Assembly: GCA_964649895.1 (NCBI GenBank)
Contig: CAZYRX010000008.1
Span: 1 to 59,723, forward strand
Reading direction: 5' to 3'
DNA length: 59,723 bases
DNA from: Halanaerobium sp964649895
Lineage (GTDB): Bacteria > Bacillota > Halanaerobiia > Halanaerobiales > Halanaerobiaceae
Of the stretch, positions 24,224 to 33,507 are shown one piece after another. The position numbers and the translations under genes are program-made. The notes under the pieces were generated by a model that was given only the letters and a program-made list of their open reading frames with translations, was not told the origin of the DNA and searched no databases. Every line of letters starts with the position of its first letter. Positions within the stretch are counted from its first letter, which is position 1.

Positions 24224-24948
24224 CTGTCATTTTGACTTAATATTTTTGTTAAAAAGTTCTGTATTCTCTCAGAATCAGGGTTAACAAATATTTTTTCTGG
24301 TACAGAGTCACTTACAATCTTACCATGATCCATAAAAAATACCCTATCAGAAACATCCTGGGCAAAACCCATTTCGTGAGTTACTACCATCATGGTAATA
24401 TTCTCATCTGCTAAATCTCTAATAACAGTAAGTACTTCCCCCACCAGTTCGGGGTCAAGAGAAGATGTAGGTTCATCAAAAAGCATAATGTCTGGCTGCA
24501 TTGCCAGTGCTCTGGCGATGGCCACTCTCTGCTTTTGTCCTCCTGACAGTTGAGAAGGATAAGCATCTTTTTTATCAGAAAGACCAACTTTTTCTAAAAG
24601 AGCCTCTGATCTTTTTTTGACTTCTTTTTTATCTTCATCATTAACCACTATTGGTGCTTCAATTAAATTCCCAAGTACAGTTTTATGGGGGAATAGATTA
24701 AAACCCTGAAATACCATTCCCATCTTTTGATAGGCCTTTCTCCCTGCTTTTTTAACGGATAATCCTTCAATGTAAATATCTCCGGAGTCTATTTCTTCAA
24801 GACCAATTAAACATCTCAGCAGAGTACTTTTTCCTGAACCAGAAGGTCCAATCACAGAAATTACTTCTCCCTGATTTACTGTAAATGAAACATCAGACAG
24901 CACTTCAAGTTCTGCAAAGCTTTTATAAATATTTTTTGCTTCAATCAT
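24214..24948 (-). CDS. Polar amino acid ABC transporter, ATP-binding protein (GlnQ-like)
   Basis: A protein of about 244 aa, energising uptake of a polar amino acid. Walker A GPSGSGKST, signature LSGGQKQR, Walker B IMLFDEPTSSLDPEL and the switch histidine in VVTHEMGFA are all present. It immediately follows the permease gene. The ATG at 24948 gives the usual family start (MIEAKNIYKSF); a GTG at 24963 abuts the permease stop codon and a TTG at 24954 is also possible. Which amino acid is carried is set by the binding protein and not known. Confidence 0.95.
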   Translation of the reverse strand: MIEAKNIYKSFAELEVLSDVSFTVNQGEVISVIGPSGSGKSTLLRCLIGLEEIDSGDIYIEGLSVKKAGRKAYQKMGMVFQGFNLFPHKTVLGNLIEAPIVVNDEDKKEVKKRSEALLEKVGLSDKKDAYPSQLSGGQKQRVAIARALAMQPDIMLFDEPTSSLDPELVGEVLTVIRDLADENITMMVVTHEMGFAQDVSDRVFFMDHGKIVSDSVPEKIFVNPDSERIQNFLTKILSQNDSSL

Positions 24949-24963
24949 TTCCAAATTTATCAC

Positions 24964-25605
24964 CTATTCGTAAACAGAATATTTGTTTTCCAATCTCCTG
25001 AATATATTTACTATTACAGAACTTATGACTAGATAAAAAACTGCAGCTATAATAAATGGAATAATAGAAAAGTCTCTAGTAACTGCAACTTTAGCTGCTC
25101 TAAGCAGATCACCTAATCCAATAACTGCAACAAGAGCACTATCTTTTACAAGGTTAATTGCTTCATTACTTGTAGCAGGTAATACTCTTTTTACCGTCTG
25201 AGGAATTATAATTCTGCTCATTGTCTGTCTGTAGTTCATTCCCAAAACCTGAGCTGCTTCGTATTGACCATTATCTATTGATTCTATTCCACCTCTAAAA
25301 ATTTCAGTAAAATATGCACCATAATTAATAGTAAATGTTAAAGCAGCTGCAGGAAATGGTTCTAAAGTTATTCCCAAGACCGGTAGACCATAATACGCAA
25401 AAAACAGCTGCAGTAATAAGGGAGTCCCTCTAAAAACCCAGGTATAAAAAGCTAAAAAAGAATTTAGAAGAGGGATTTTAGAGATTTTACCAAGAGCCCC
25501 TGCAATACCCAATAATACAGAAAATAAAGCTGTTATCAAATAAAGTTGGAAGGTTACAACACTACCTTCCAGAATATATCCTGAAACATTAATAATATAG
25601 TCCAC
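24964..25605 (-). CDS. Polar amino acid ABC transporter, permease (HisM/GlnP-like)
   Basis: A 213-aa inner-membrane permease with about five helices. The EAA loop that contacts the ATPase is EAAQVLGMNYRQTMSRIIIPQ, and the start GSVVTFQLYLITALFSVLLG fits the HEQRo (polar amino acid) family. Start is GTG 25605 with AGGAGGAG at 8 nt. It follows the binding protein by 14 bp and precedes the ATPase, a standard operon. One permease gene suggests a homodimer. Confidence 0.94.
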   Translation of the reverse strand: MDYIINVSGYILEGSVVTFQLYLITALFSVLLGIAGALGKISKIPLLNSFLAFYTWVFRGTPLLLQLFFAYYGLPVLGITLEPFPAAALTFTINYGAYFTEIFRGGIESIDNGQYEAAQVLGMNYRQTMSRIIIPQTVKRVLPATSNEAINLVKDSALVAVIGLGDLLRAAKVAVTRDFSIIPFIIAAVFYLVISSVIVNIFRRLENKYSVYE

Positions 25606-25619
25606 CGATTAAACTCCTC

Positions 25620-26414
25620 CTACTTAAGCAAAATATCTTCTCCAAACCATTTTTCAGAAATTTCTGCTGCAGTTCCATCTGCAATCATTTCATCAAGGGC
25701 ATCATTGAGAGCCATTCTGAATGAATCAGCGTTTTCTCTAACACCAACACCATATTCTTCGCTTCCAAAATTATCTTCTAATACTCTAAACTTACCTTCA
25801 CGCTGGCTCATATAGTAGCGGCCAACAATAACATCAACTACAACTGCTTGAACTCTACTGGTCTGCAGATCAAGTAGTGCTTCAGTATTATTTGAAAACT
25901 GACGGAGTTCTTTAAAAGTAGCGAGAACCTCCGGTTCTGATTCAACTGCACTTACAGCACTGCTTCCCAATTGAATTCCTACAACCTTACCTGCAAGATC
26001 TTCTTTGGTCTCTATATCACTATCAGCCTGAACTATAATAGCCTGAGTATTAGCTAAATATGGCTGGGTAAAATCTATTCTTTCATTTCTTTCTTCAGTT
26101 ATTGTTAAGCCATTCCAAATTACATCAATTGAACCATTACGAAGACTTAAAATAACTCCATCCCAATCTACTGCTTTAAACTCAACATCTACACCTAATC
26201 TTGCTGCAGCCTCTTTGGCAAGATCAATATCAAAACCAACTATCTCACCTGACTCATTTCTGAATCCCATTGGTGGAAAACTATCATCTAGGCCTACAAC
26301 TATTTTTCCTTTTTCTTGAATCTCTGCTAGGGAATCATCTGCTGCTGCAGTACCAGCAAATGCCAATAATCCAACCAACACTAAAACTAAAATACTTGAA
26401 AATATATTTCTCAT
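25620..26414 (-). CDS. Polar amino acid ABC transporter, substrate-binding protein
   Basis: A 264-aa family 3 extracellular solute-binding protein. Signal peptide is residues 1-25 (ending GTAAADD), without a lipobox, consistent with a free periplasmic protein in a diderm cell. Typical motifs: IVVGLDDSFPPMGFRN, GFDIDLAKEAAARLG, DVIWNGLTITEERNERIDFTQPY (in part) and the ligand-loop VVGIQLGSSA. The conserved ligand Arg is in EERNERID. First gene of the three-gene operon, with a near-consensus promoter upstream. Confidence 0.95.
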   Translation of the reverse strand: MRNIFSSILVLVLVGLLAFAGTAAADDSLAEIQEKGKIVVGLDDSFPPMGFRNESGEIVGFDIDLAKEAAARLGVDVEFKAVDWDGVILSLRNGSIDVIWNGLTITEERNERIDFTQPYLANTQAIIVQADSDIETKEDLAGKVVGIQLGSSAVSAVESEPEVLATFKELRQFSNNTEALLDLQTSRVQAVVVDVIVGRYYMSQREGKFRVLEDNFGSEEYGVGVRENADSFRMALNDALDEMIADGTAAEISEKWFGEDILLK

Positions 26415-26442
26415 ATTAAATTCCTCCTAATAGTTTTCTTCT

Positions 26443-26471
26443 ATTATACTTTATTGCTTTATCATTGTAAA
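26443..26471 (-). promoter_or_regulatory. Promoter of the amino acid ABC operon
   Basis: On the minus strand TTTACA (26471-26466), 17-bp spacer, TATAAT (26448-26443). The leader is short and includes AGGAGG. Confidence 0.75.
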
Positions 26472-26544
26472 GTAATAAATAAAAAATTATTTTAACCACG
26501 ATTTTAATAATATCAAAATTTCAAAAGTATTACAAGACAAATAT

Positions 26545-26593
26545 AAACCGCAGACATTATTTTAAAAAGATCATAAATAAAGATCTGCGGTTT
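26545..26593 (-). terminator. Terminator after pyk
   Basis: AAACCGCAGA and TCTGCGGTTT form a 10-bp outer stem with an inner AAGATC/GATCTT type pairing in the loop. It lies 60 bp after the pyk stop; the following T-tract is interrupted. Confidence 0.65.
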
Positions 26594-26652
26594 TAAATCA
26601 ATATTTAATTTAAGAAAAATAAGTGTACAATTTTATTAAATTAAATCATTAT

Positions 26653-28407
26653 CTACTTAAGATGAGCTTTTCCTCTATAAACTAATCCTCTTACCCCATC
26701 AACAGTAATTAATTCGCCATCTTCAAACTCGTCTTTAATATCTCCTGTATTTACTACAACAGGAATACCTATATTAAGACCAACTATAGCTGGATGAGAA
26801 GTTAAGCCTCCACCAAATGTTACAAGAGCAGATGCCTTTTTCATAGCAGGAATATAATCTCTATCTGTCATAGAAGCAATCATGATATCTCCTTCTTTTA
26901 TTTTCTCATTTGCCTCTTCAGCAGAAGTAACTGTTTTTGCTTTTCCAACTACAATGCCTTTTCCAATACCCTGACCTTTTGCTACTGGTTTACCAACAAC
27001 ATCAACCTTGATTAAGTTAGTGGTACCAGAAATACCAACTGGTGTACCTGCAGTTATTGTAACCAGATCTCCTTCTTTAATTAAATCATGATCTAAGGCT
27101 GCGTCTATGGCATTTTCCATCATCTCATCAGTGTTATTACTTCTAGCAGAAAGCAGTGGATAAATACCCCAGCTTAATACAAGCTGATGTAAAACTCTTT
27201 TACTTGGGGTAACTGCAATTATTGGAGTCTGTGGTCTAAATTTAGATACTGTTCTTGCTGTTAAACCTGAACCAGTGGATGTGATAATTGCCTGAGCTTC
27301 AAGTTTTTCTGATGTTTCACAAGTAGCTAAACTGATTGCACCAGTAACAGTATTTGCTGCAAATTGATAATTGTCTGCAAATTTTTCTTTATAGCTGTCT
27401 GACTCTTCAACTTCACGTGCAATCTGGGCCATAGTATTAACAGACTGTACAGGATATTTACCTGCAGCTGATTCACCAGATAACATTGTCGCATCAGTTC
27501 CATCATAAATTGCATTAGCAACATCAGAAGCTTCAGCTCTGGTTGGACGTGGATTACGAATCATTGAATCCAACATTTGAGTAGCTGTAATAACAGGTTT
27601 AGAAGCTCTGTTACATTTACGAATCATCATCTTTTGAACTATAGGTACTTTTTCTGCAGGAATTTCTACACCCAGGTCACCTCTAGCTACCATAATTCCA
27701 TCTGCAACCTCAAGTATTGAATCAAGGTTTTCTACACCTTCCTGATTTTCTATTTTAGCGATGATAAAAATATCTTCATTACCAGTTTCTTCTAAAAGCT
27801 TTCTTATTTCAATTACATCATTAGATTTTCTAACAAAAGATGCTGCTATAAAATGAATTCCTTCTTCCACTCCAAATCTTATATCTGCAATATCTTTTTC
27901 AGTCAATGAAGGTAGATTAACATTTACACCCGGAAGGTTAACACCTTTGCGAGAGCCTAACTCACCACCATTAAGCACTTTAGTAATTATATCTTTATTA
28001 TTAATATCCGTAACTTGTAGCTCAATTAATCCATCATCAATTAAAATCTTATTTCCCTTCTCAAGATCATCCGCTAAATTTTTATATGAGACAGAAATAC
28101 TTTTTTGTGTTCCCATTACATCTTCTTCTGAGATTATGAGCTCATTTCCTTCTTTGAGCTCAATTTTATCCCCTTTCATTTCTCCGGTTCTTATTTCAGG
28201 ACCTTTGGTATCAAGCATAATTCCAATAGGAACACCAGTTTCTTTTTCAACCTCTTTAACTAAATCAAATCTTTGTTTTTGTTCTTCATGATTACCATGT
28301 GAAAAATTAAAACGTGCTACATTCATCCCAGCCTCAACTACTTTTTTTATTGTTTCTTTATCATTAGTTGCTGGACCAAGTGTACATACAATTTTTGTTT
28401 TTCGCAT
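26653..28407 (-). CDS. pyk: Pyruvate kinase with C-terminal PEP-utiliser domain
   Basis: A 584-aa pyruvate kinase: PEP + ADP to pyruvate + ATP. KIVCTLGPA (5-13), FNFSHG, DTKGPEIRTG, the metal-site IIAKIENQEG and ARGDLGVEIP, and MLDSMI are intact. Like the Bacillus/Geobacillus enzymes it carries an extra C-terminal domain (about 480-584) related to the PEP-utilising mobile domain, with GGGLTSHPAIVGLNIGIPVV. Its histidine (TSHP) is kept. It follows pfkA by 30 bp in one glycolytic operon. Confidence 0.97.
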   Translation of the reverse strand: MRKTKIVCTLGPATNDKETIKKVVEAGMNVARFNFSHGNHEEQKQRFDLVKEVEKETGVPIGIMLDTKGPEIRTGEMKGDKIELKEGNELIISEEDVMGTQKSISVSYKNLADDLEKGNKILIDDGLIELQVTDINNKDIITKVLNGGELGSRKGVNLPGVNVNLPSLTEKDIADIRFGVEEGIHFIAASFVRKSNDVIEIRKLLEETGNEDIFIIAKIENQEGVENLDSILEVADGIMVARGDLGVEIPAEKVPIVQKMMIRKCNRASKPVITATQMLDSMIRNPRPTRAEASDVANAIYDGTDATMLSGESAAGKYPVQSVNTMAQIAREVEESDSYKEKFADNYQFAANTVTGAISLATCETSEKLEAQAIITSTGSGLTARTVSKFRPQTPIIAVTPSKRVLHQLVLSWGIYPLLSARSNNTDEMMENAIDAALDHDLIKEGDLVTITAGTPVGISGTTNLIKVDVVGKPVAKGQGIGKGIVVGKAKTVTSAEEANEKIKEGDIMIASMTDRDYIPAMKKASALVTFGGGLTSHPAIVGLNIGIPVVVNTGDIKDEFEDGELITVDGVRGLVYRGKAHLK

Positions 28408-28437
28408 ATTAACCTCCCAGTTTTTATTTGCATAGAT

Positions 28438-29436
28438 TTACATAGATAAGATACTTGCGAGATTATAAATATCCATATCTATCTGCTGAACTTTTGCTAT
28501 TGATTCCTCAATTGGACAACTGCCAATAGAATTGTCCTTATAATTAACCATTTTATTTCTTTCACCTTCAATTAGAATTTCTATAGCCTCTGCTCCCATT
28601 CTGCTTGCAATAATTCTATCTGTAGCAGTAGGACTACCACCACGCTGAAGGTGCCCTAAAATAGTAACTCTAGTTTCCATACCTGTAGTTTCTCTAATCA
28701 GATCACCCATAGCCAATCCAGGGCTGCCGTTATATCCTGTTAAATCTGCAAATGGTGCTTTAACTCCTTCTGCTATCAAAATTAAACTATGAAGTTTACC
28801 TCGGTCAAAACCCTGAACAATTCTCTCAGTTACTTCTTTTGGAGTGAAGTCAATTTCTGGAACTAAAATAAATTCTGCTCCCCCAGCAAGTCCTGCCATT
28901 AAAGCAAGATAGCCAGAATCACGACCCATGCACTCAATTACAAATGTTCTCTCATGAGATGTAGCTGTATCTCTAATCTTGTTTATTGCATCGAGAATTG
29001 TATTCATTGCTGTGTCTACACCAATAGTGTAATCGGTACAGGCAAGATCATTATCAATTGTCGCTGGAATACCCACAGCTCTAATCTCACTTTCCTGATT
29101 AATTTTTTGAACACCACGTAAAGAACCATCTCCACCAATTACTACAAGAGCATCAATACCTTCATCTCTCATATTTTTATAGGCCTTTTTTCTACCTTCT
29201 TCAGTTTTGAATTCCTCACAGCGAGCAGAGAATAATACTGTTCCACCCCGCTGAATGATATCTGCAACTGATCCCCTATTCATCGGAAAAAAATCTTTAT
29301 TAATTAATCCTTCATATCCATGTCTAACACCAACTACTTCTAAATTATAAAAAATAGCTGTTCTAGCAACTGACCTTATTGCAGGATTCATTCCTGGAGC
29401 ATCTCCTCCACTTGTCAGTACAGCAATTTTTTTCAT
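28438..29436 (-). CDS. pfkA: 6-phosphofructokinase, ATP-type
   Basis: A 332-aa phosphofructokinase: fructose-6-P + ATP to fructose-1,6-bisP. Motifs are TSGGDAPGMNPAIR (8-21), GGDGSLRG (with Gly-Ser, pointing to ATP rather than pyrophosphate as donor), the catalytic PATIDNDL, MGRDSGYLAL and LGHLQRGGSP. Slightly longer than Bacillus PFK (319) at the C-terminus. It has GGAGGAA before the ATG and sits between a 58-aa gene and pyk. Confidence 0.97.
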   Translation of the reverse strand: MKKIAVLTSGGDAPGMNPAIRSVARTAIFYNLEVVGVRHGYEGLINKDFFPMNRGSVADIIQRGGTVLFSARCEEFKTEEGRKKAYKNMRDEGIDALVVIGGDGSLRGVQKINQESEIRAVGIPATIDNDLACTDYTIGVDTAMNTILDAINKIRDTATSHERTFVIECMGRDSGYLALMAGLAGGAEFILVPEIDFTPKEVTERIVQGFDRGKLHSLILIAEGVKAPFADLTGYNGSPGLAMGDLIRETTGMETRVTILGHLQRGGSPTATDRIIASRMGAEAIEILIEGERNKMVNYKDNSIGSCPIEESIAKVQQIDMDIYNLASILSM

Positions 29437-29450
29437 AGTAATTCCTCCAT

Positions 29451-29627
29451 TTAAAAATTTTTATGTAGACAGGAGTAAGCATCTTCAGCCTCAATGGCAG
29501 GGACTTTGATCTGATAATTATCAGAACCAGTGTTTTCAATGTCAACCAAAAATCCTTCATTTTCCATTATATTAAGAATTTCCTGGGCTTCTTTTTTTGA
29601 AGAAGCAATATATACGACCTGCCACAT
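29451..29627 (-). CDS. Small conserved protein upstream of pfkA
   Basis: A 58-aa protein starting MWQVVYIASSKKEAQEILNI, easily missed because of its size. It has a good AAAGGAG 11 nt before the ATG, ends 14 bp before the pfkA start, and lies in line with mtrB and pfkA. Predicted fold is beta-alpha-beta (strand QVVYIAS, helix KKEAQEILNIMENEG, strand FLVDIE, strand YQIKVP, helix IEAEDAYSCL), like the small DUF2007-type signal-transducing domains. I recall similar short proteins beside central-carbon genes in Clostridia, but cannot confirm this. Function unknown. Confidence 0.75.
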   Translation of the reverse strand: MWQVVYIASSKKEAQEILNIMENEGFLVDIENTGSDNYQIKVPAIEAEDAYSCLHKNF

Positions 29628-29665
29628 AAGTTGCTTAACTCCTTTCCAGTAAATCTTAATTTAAA

Positions 29666-29890
29666 TTACTGGCTGCTGTCTGAATTCATTTTCCCATGCT
29701 TACATATAATCTCTGCTTTGCCCCTTATTTTCATTGCAGAAACATTTTCTGTAAATTGTGCAGCAAGAACTTCTCCTTTGTCCAATTTTTCTGTATGATT
29801 AAATTTAGTGTCTTTACCTCTAGTTAATCCTATAATTGTTACACCATTTTCAAGAGCTTTAATTAAAAGATAATCAGCATTAACATCCAT
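29666..29890 (-). CDS. mtrB: trp RNA-binding attenuation protein (TRAP)
   Basis: A 74-aa homologue of Bacillus MtrB, which forms an 11-subunit ring, binds tryptophan and wraps RNA carrying GAG/UAG repeats. The tryptophan-binding GLTRGKDTKF (21-30) and EKLDKGE (34-40) are nearly identical to Bacillus TRAP. The RNA-contact residues Lys37, Lys56 and Arg58 of Bacillus correspond here to Lys35, Lys54 and Arg56 (MKIRGKAE). No trp genes or anti-TRAP are in the window. It is the first gene of the unit mtrB-58aa-pfkA-pyk, with its own promoter. Confidence 0.92.
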   Translation of the reverse strand: MDVNADYLLIKALENGVTIIGLTRGKDTKFNHTEKLDKGEVLAAQFTENVSAMKIRGKAEIICKHGKMNSDSSQ

Positions 29891-29913
29891 GGTATTCCTC
29901 CTTTATCTAGTTA

Positions 29914-29943
29914 ATAATATAATAAGCAAAAAAGAAATGTCAA
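29914..29943 (-). promoter_or_regulatory. Promoter of the mtrB-pfkA-pyk unit
   Basis: On the minus strand TTGACA (29943-29938) with TATTAT at 18 bp (29919-29914), or TATATT at 16 bp. The leader before mtrB is only about 25 nt and includes AAAGGAGG, leaving no room for a TRAP-binding repeat array. Confidence 0.65.
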
Positions 29944-30066
29944 GAAATTTTATAATATTTAAATGATTAAAATTTATATTTGAGATATTTTTCTCATGTC
30001 TTTTTCAACTTTGAGTCAATTTTTATAGTTAAATTTAATTTATTATTCTAGACTTCATAATCTATT

Positions 30067-33000
30067 TTATAAGAATCTAAAATTAGATTCACCTAATGCT
30101 TTTTTCAATTCCTGCAGCGTTCTTTTATTATTATTAATAAAAAAATCTTTTTCTGCAGCAATCATCTTACTATCTTTTTTCAACAGAACAGGTATATTAC
30201 CTTCTTTTTTCAATAAATATTTTTTTAGGCCTATAATTTTATTGTATTTTAATTCATCAATATTTATGACTAGAAAATCTTTTTCTAATGAAAAAATATT
30301 TTCTGCAATTAACTGACTATCATTTTTTCTTGCTAATACAGCAATATTTTTTTCTTGAGCTAAATCAAAATCTAGAGTTTTAAATAAATCTGCAAAAATA
30401 ATCACTTCTATTTTATCATTTTGATCATTTATAGTAATAAAAGCCATTTTATTATTTCGCTTCGTAATATGCTCCTTGTAAGATATGATATGACCAGCTG
30501 TAAATAAAATACTCCCCTCTACTGCAGTTGCTGCTGCATTTATTGAAAGAGTCTTCAAGCTTTTTAATTTATTACTATATTTATCAAGAGGATGTGCGGA
30601 AAGATATACTCCAAGAAATTCTTTTTCTTGATTTAAAATTATTTCAGTTTCCAGTTCATCTATTTCATTATATTTCAAATCTTCCTCCATAAATGAATTA
30701 TCGTCCGAAAATAGCTCTGCAAATGACTGCTGTCCCTGTGCTCTATTTTTGTAAAAAGAATTATACTTATTATAAATCTCTTCATAATTTATTAATAGTC
30801 CAGCTCTACTCTTCGAGATACTGTCAAAAGCGCCTGCTTTAATCAAGGCTTCTAAAGATTGAATATTTACAGAACTCATATCTACTCTTTTTAGAAAATC
30901 AATTATTGATTTAAACTCTCCATTTTTTCTGGCTTTCTCTACAGCATAGATTGTGTTAGAACCAATATTTTTTATTGCCTTTAGACCATAACGAATCTTA
31001 TTGTTTGCTGCAGCAATAAAATCATGTGAACTCTTGTTAATATTTGGAGGTAAAATTTCTATATTTATTTCTCTACATGCTTTAATATAATCTGCAATTT
31101 TATCATGATTACCCATAACAGAGGAAAATAAGGCTGCCATAAATTCAGCAGAATAATGATATTTTAAATATGCTGTTTGATAAGCTAAAAATGCATATGC
31201 TGTCGAATGAGATTTATTAAAACCATAACCAGCAAAATATTCCATCTGATCAAATATTTCATCTGCGGTCTCCCTATTAATGTTATTTTCAACAGCTCCA
31301 CTGACAAATTTTTCTCTTTCTGATGCAACAAGCTCTATTTTCTTTTTCCCCATACCTCTTCTTAATATATCAGCTTCACCCATAGTATATCCAGCAAGTG
31401 AAGATGCTATTTCCATTACCTGTTCTTGATATAAAATCATACCAAAAGTTTCTCTTAAAATCGGCTTTAATTTCGGGTGTAAGTATTCTGCTTCTTTTTT
31501 TCCATGACGAATATCTATAAAATCATCAACTATATTACTGCCAAGCGGACCAGGTCTACCCAGGGCCAGCATAGCAATTAAATCATTAAACTTCTCAGGT
31601 TTCAATTTTCTATTTAGAGATTGAAAAAGAAATGACTCCATCTGAAACACACCTGCAGTTTTACCTGTACTCAAAAATTCATACACATCTTTATCATCTA
31701 AAGGAATAGAATTAATATCTATTTCTGTTCCTTTTCGTTTTTTTATTAACTCAAGAGTATTTTTAATTACTGTTAAGTTTCTGAGACCTAAAAAGTCCAT
31801 TTTTAATAAACCTAGTGATTCTAAATCGCCCATAGGGAGCTGAGTAATGACACTTTCATCCTGTTTTTGCAGAGGTACTATTTGAGCAAGCGGCTCAGCA
31901 CCAATTATAACACCTGCAGCATGTGTAGAAATATGGCGTGGAAACCCTTCTACTCCTTTTGCATAATCAATCAGTTCTTTTACCTGACTATCTTGATTGT
32001 ATAAATTTCTTAATTTTTTGGAATTTGACATTGATTCTTCTATTCCGGCTCGTGAAGAAATCATTTTTGCAACTTTATCAACTTTTCCATAAGAAATACC
32101 TAAGGCTCTTCCTATATCTCTGACAGCAGCTCTTCCTGCCATAGTACCAAAAGTTCCAATCTGAGCTACTCTTTCTTCTCCATATCTTTCTTTAACATAG
32201 TCAATTATTTGATCTCTGTTCTCATCAAAATCAATATCAATATCAGGCATTGTTACCCGTTCAGGGTTCAAAAACCTTTCGAAAATCAAACCATATTTTA
32301 ATGGATTAACTTTAGTAATTTTAAGAAGGTAAGCAACAAGACTGCCGGCTGCCGATCCTCTACCCGGTCCAACCATAATATTGTTTTTTTCTGCATATGC
32401 AACAAAATCATGAACAATTAAAAAATAAGCAGCATATCCCATTTCATATATTATTTTAAGCTCATATTTTAATCTTTCCAGAGCTTCTTGATTATCTGTC
32501 ATGTTTTTCTCTTTCAAACCATCGAGACATAAACTTTTAAGTAAATCTTCTGGAGATTCATTTTGAGCTAAATCAGGGTAATCAGGTAAATAAAAATGAT
32601 TAAAATCTAGTTCTAAATCTATTCTATCTGCAATTTTTATTGTATTATTATAAGCTGACTTATAATCAGGAAAAACATCTTTCATCTCAGAGGGTGATTT
32701 AAAATAATATTCACTCCCTTGAAATGTCATTCTGTTTTCATCTGCAGTTGTTGTACCTGTCTGCAGAGCAAGTAAAATATCATGAAGTTCAGCATCTTCT
32801 TTATTTAAATAATGAACATCATTCGTAATAACAGCTGGTATATTCTCCTGCCGGCTTAAGCGGATAAGTCCCTGGGCAGCCTCTTTTTCTTTGCTTATGT
32901 GATGATCCTGCAGTTCTAAAAAGAAATTTTCTCGTCCAAAAATTGCCTGATAATCAGACACGGCTTTTTTGGCAAGATCATAATTACCATCTAAAATCAA

Positions 33001-33423
33001 CTGGGGGATTTCTCCCTGTATACAGGCGGAAAGACAGATGAGACCATCACTATATTCTGCAAGCAAGTCTTTATCAACACGGGGCTTATAATAAAAACTC
33101 TCCAACCAGGCTTTAGAAACCAGTTGAATTAAATTATGATAACCCTTTTTATTTTCTGCGAGCAGAAGAAGATGATAATTTTTTCTTTTCTTTTCATATC
33201 TGCTGCCTGAACTTAAATAAAGCTCACAGCCTATGATAGGTTTAATATTTTCTTTTTTTGCTTTTTTATAAAAATCAATCATAGCATATAAAACACCATG
33301 ATCTGTTATAGATACTGCTGGCATGTTATACTCTTTAGTCTTTTTAATCAAGTCATCAATTTTGATGGCTCCATCTAAAAGACTATATGCTGTATGATTG
33401 TGTAAGTGAACAAAATTGGACAT
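30067..33423 (-). CDS. dnaE: DNA polymerase III alpha subunit
   Basis: A 1118-aa replicative polymerase catalytic subunit of the DnaE class. N-terminal PHP domain (VHLHNHTAYSLLDGA, SITDHGVLY, residues about 1-210), C-family polymerase palm with PDIDIDFDE carrying the catalytic aspartates, GPGRGSAAGSLVAY, thumb/fingers and FAGYGFNKSHSTAYA, then a helix-hairpin-helix tandem and C-terminal OB fold (about 985-1060). ATG 33423 is chosen because an ATG three codons earlier directly follows AGGAG. It is divergent from nfu and separate from the pfkA operon. Confidence 0.97.
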   Translation of the reverse strand: MSNFVHLHNHTAYSLLDGAIKIDDLIKKTKEYNMPAVSITDHGVLYAMIDFYKKAKKENIKPIIGCELYLSSGSRYEKKRKNYHLLLLAENKKGYHNLIQLVSKAWLESFYYKPRVDKDLLAEYSDGLICLSACIQGEIPQLILDGNYDLAKKAVSDYQAIFGRENFFLELQDHHISKEKEAAQGLIRLSRQENIPAVITNDVHYLNKEDAELHDILLALQTGTTTADENRMTFQGSEYYFKSPSEMKDVFPDYKSAYNNTIKIADRIDLELDFNHFYLPDYPDLAQNESPEDLLKSLCLDGLKEKNMTDNQEALERLKYELKIIYEMGYAAYFLIVHDFVAYAEKNNIMVGPGRGSAAGSLVAYLLKITKVNPLKYGLIFERFLNPERVTMPDIDIDFDENRDQIIDYVKERYGEERVAQIGTFGTMAGRAAVRDIGRALGISYGKVDKVAKMISSRAGIEESMSNSKKLRNLYNQDSQVKELIDYAKGVEGFPRHISTHAAGVIIGAEPLAQIVPLQKQDESVITQLPMGDLESLGLLKMDFLGLRNLTVIKNTLELIKKRKGTEIDINSIPLDDKDVYEFLSTGKTAGVFQMESFLFQSLNRKLKPEKFNDLIAMLALGRPGPLGSNIVDDFIDIRHGKKEAEYLHPKLKPILRETFGMILYQEQVMEIASSLAGYTMGEADILRRGMGKKKIELVASEREKFVSGAVENNINRETADEIFDQMEYFAGYGFNKSHSTAYAFLAYQTAYLKYHYSAEFMAALFSSVMGNHDKIADYIKACREINIEILPPNINKSSHDFIAAANNKIRYGLKAIKNIGSNTIYAVEKARKNGEFKSIIDFLKRVDMSSVNIQSLEALIKAGAFDSISKSRAGLLINYEEIYNKYNSFYKNRAQGQQSFAELFSDDNSFMEEDLKYNEIDELETEIILNQEKEFLGVYLSAHPLDKYSNKLKSLKTLSINAAATAVEGSILFTAGHIISYKEHITKRNNKMAFITINDQNDKIEVIIFADLFKTLDFDLAQEKNIAVLARKNDSQLIAENIFSLEKDFLVINIDELKYNKIIGLKKYLLKKEGNIPVLLKKDSKMIAAEKDFFINNNKRTLQELKKALGESNFRFL

Positions 33424-33448
33424 TTTAATCATTCTCCTGTTTTTCCAC

Positions 33449-33477
33449 TTGTAAAAACTTGAGTTTTTTTGTATAAT
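33449..33477 (+). promoter_or_regulatory. Promoter of nfu
   Basis: TTGTAA (33449-33454), 17-bp spacer, TATAAT (33472-33477), about 31 bp upstream of the nfu ATG. Confidence 0.75.
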
Positions 33478-33507
33478 TAAAACAAAGTCAATTTAGGAGG
33501 TGCAATA

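Noticed and set aside
28438..29436. Pyrophosphate-dependent phosphofructokinase
   Set aside because: The GGDGS motif with downstream glycine fits the ATP-dependent type; PPi enzymes have an aspartate at the key position.
29666..29890. Anti-TRAP (rtpA)
   Set aside because: The sequence aligns with TRAP itself and lacks the zinc-binding cysteines of anti-TRAP.
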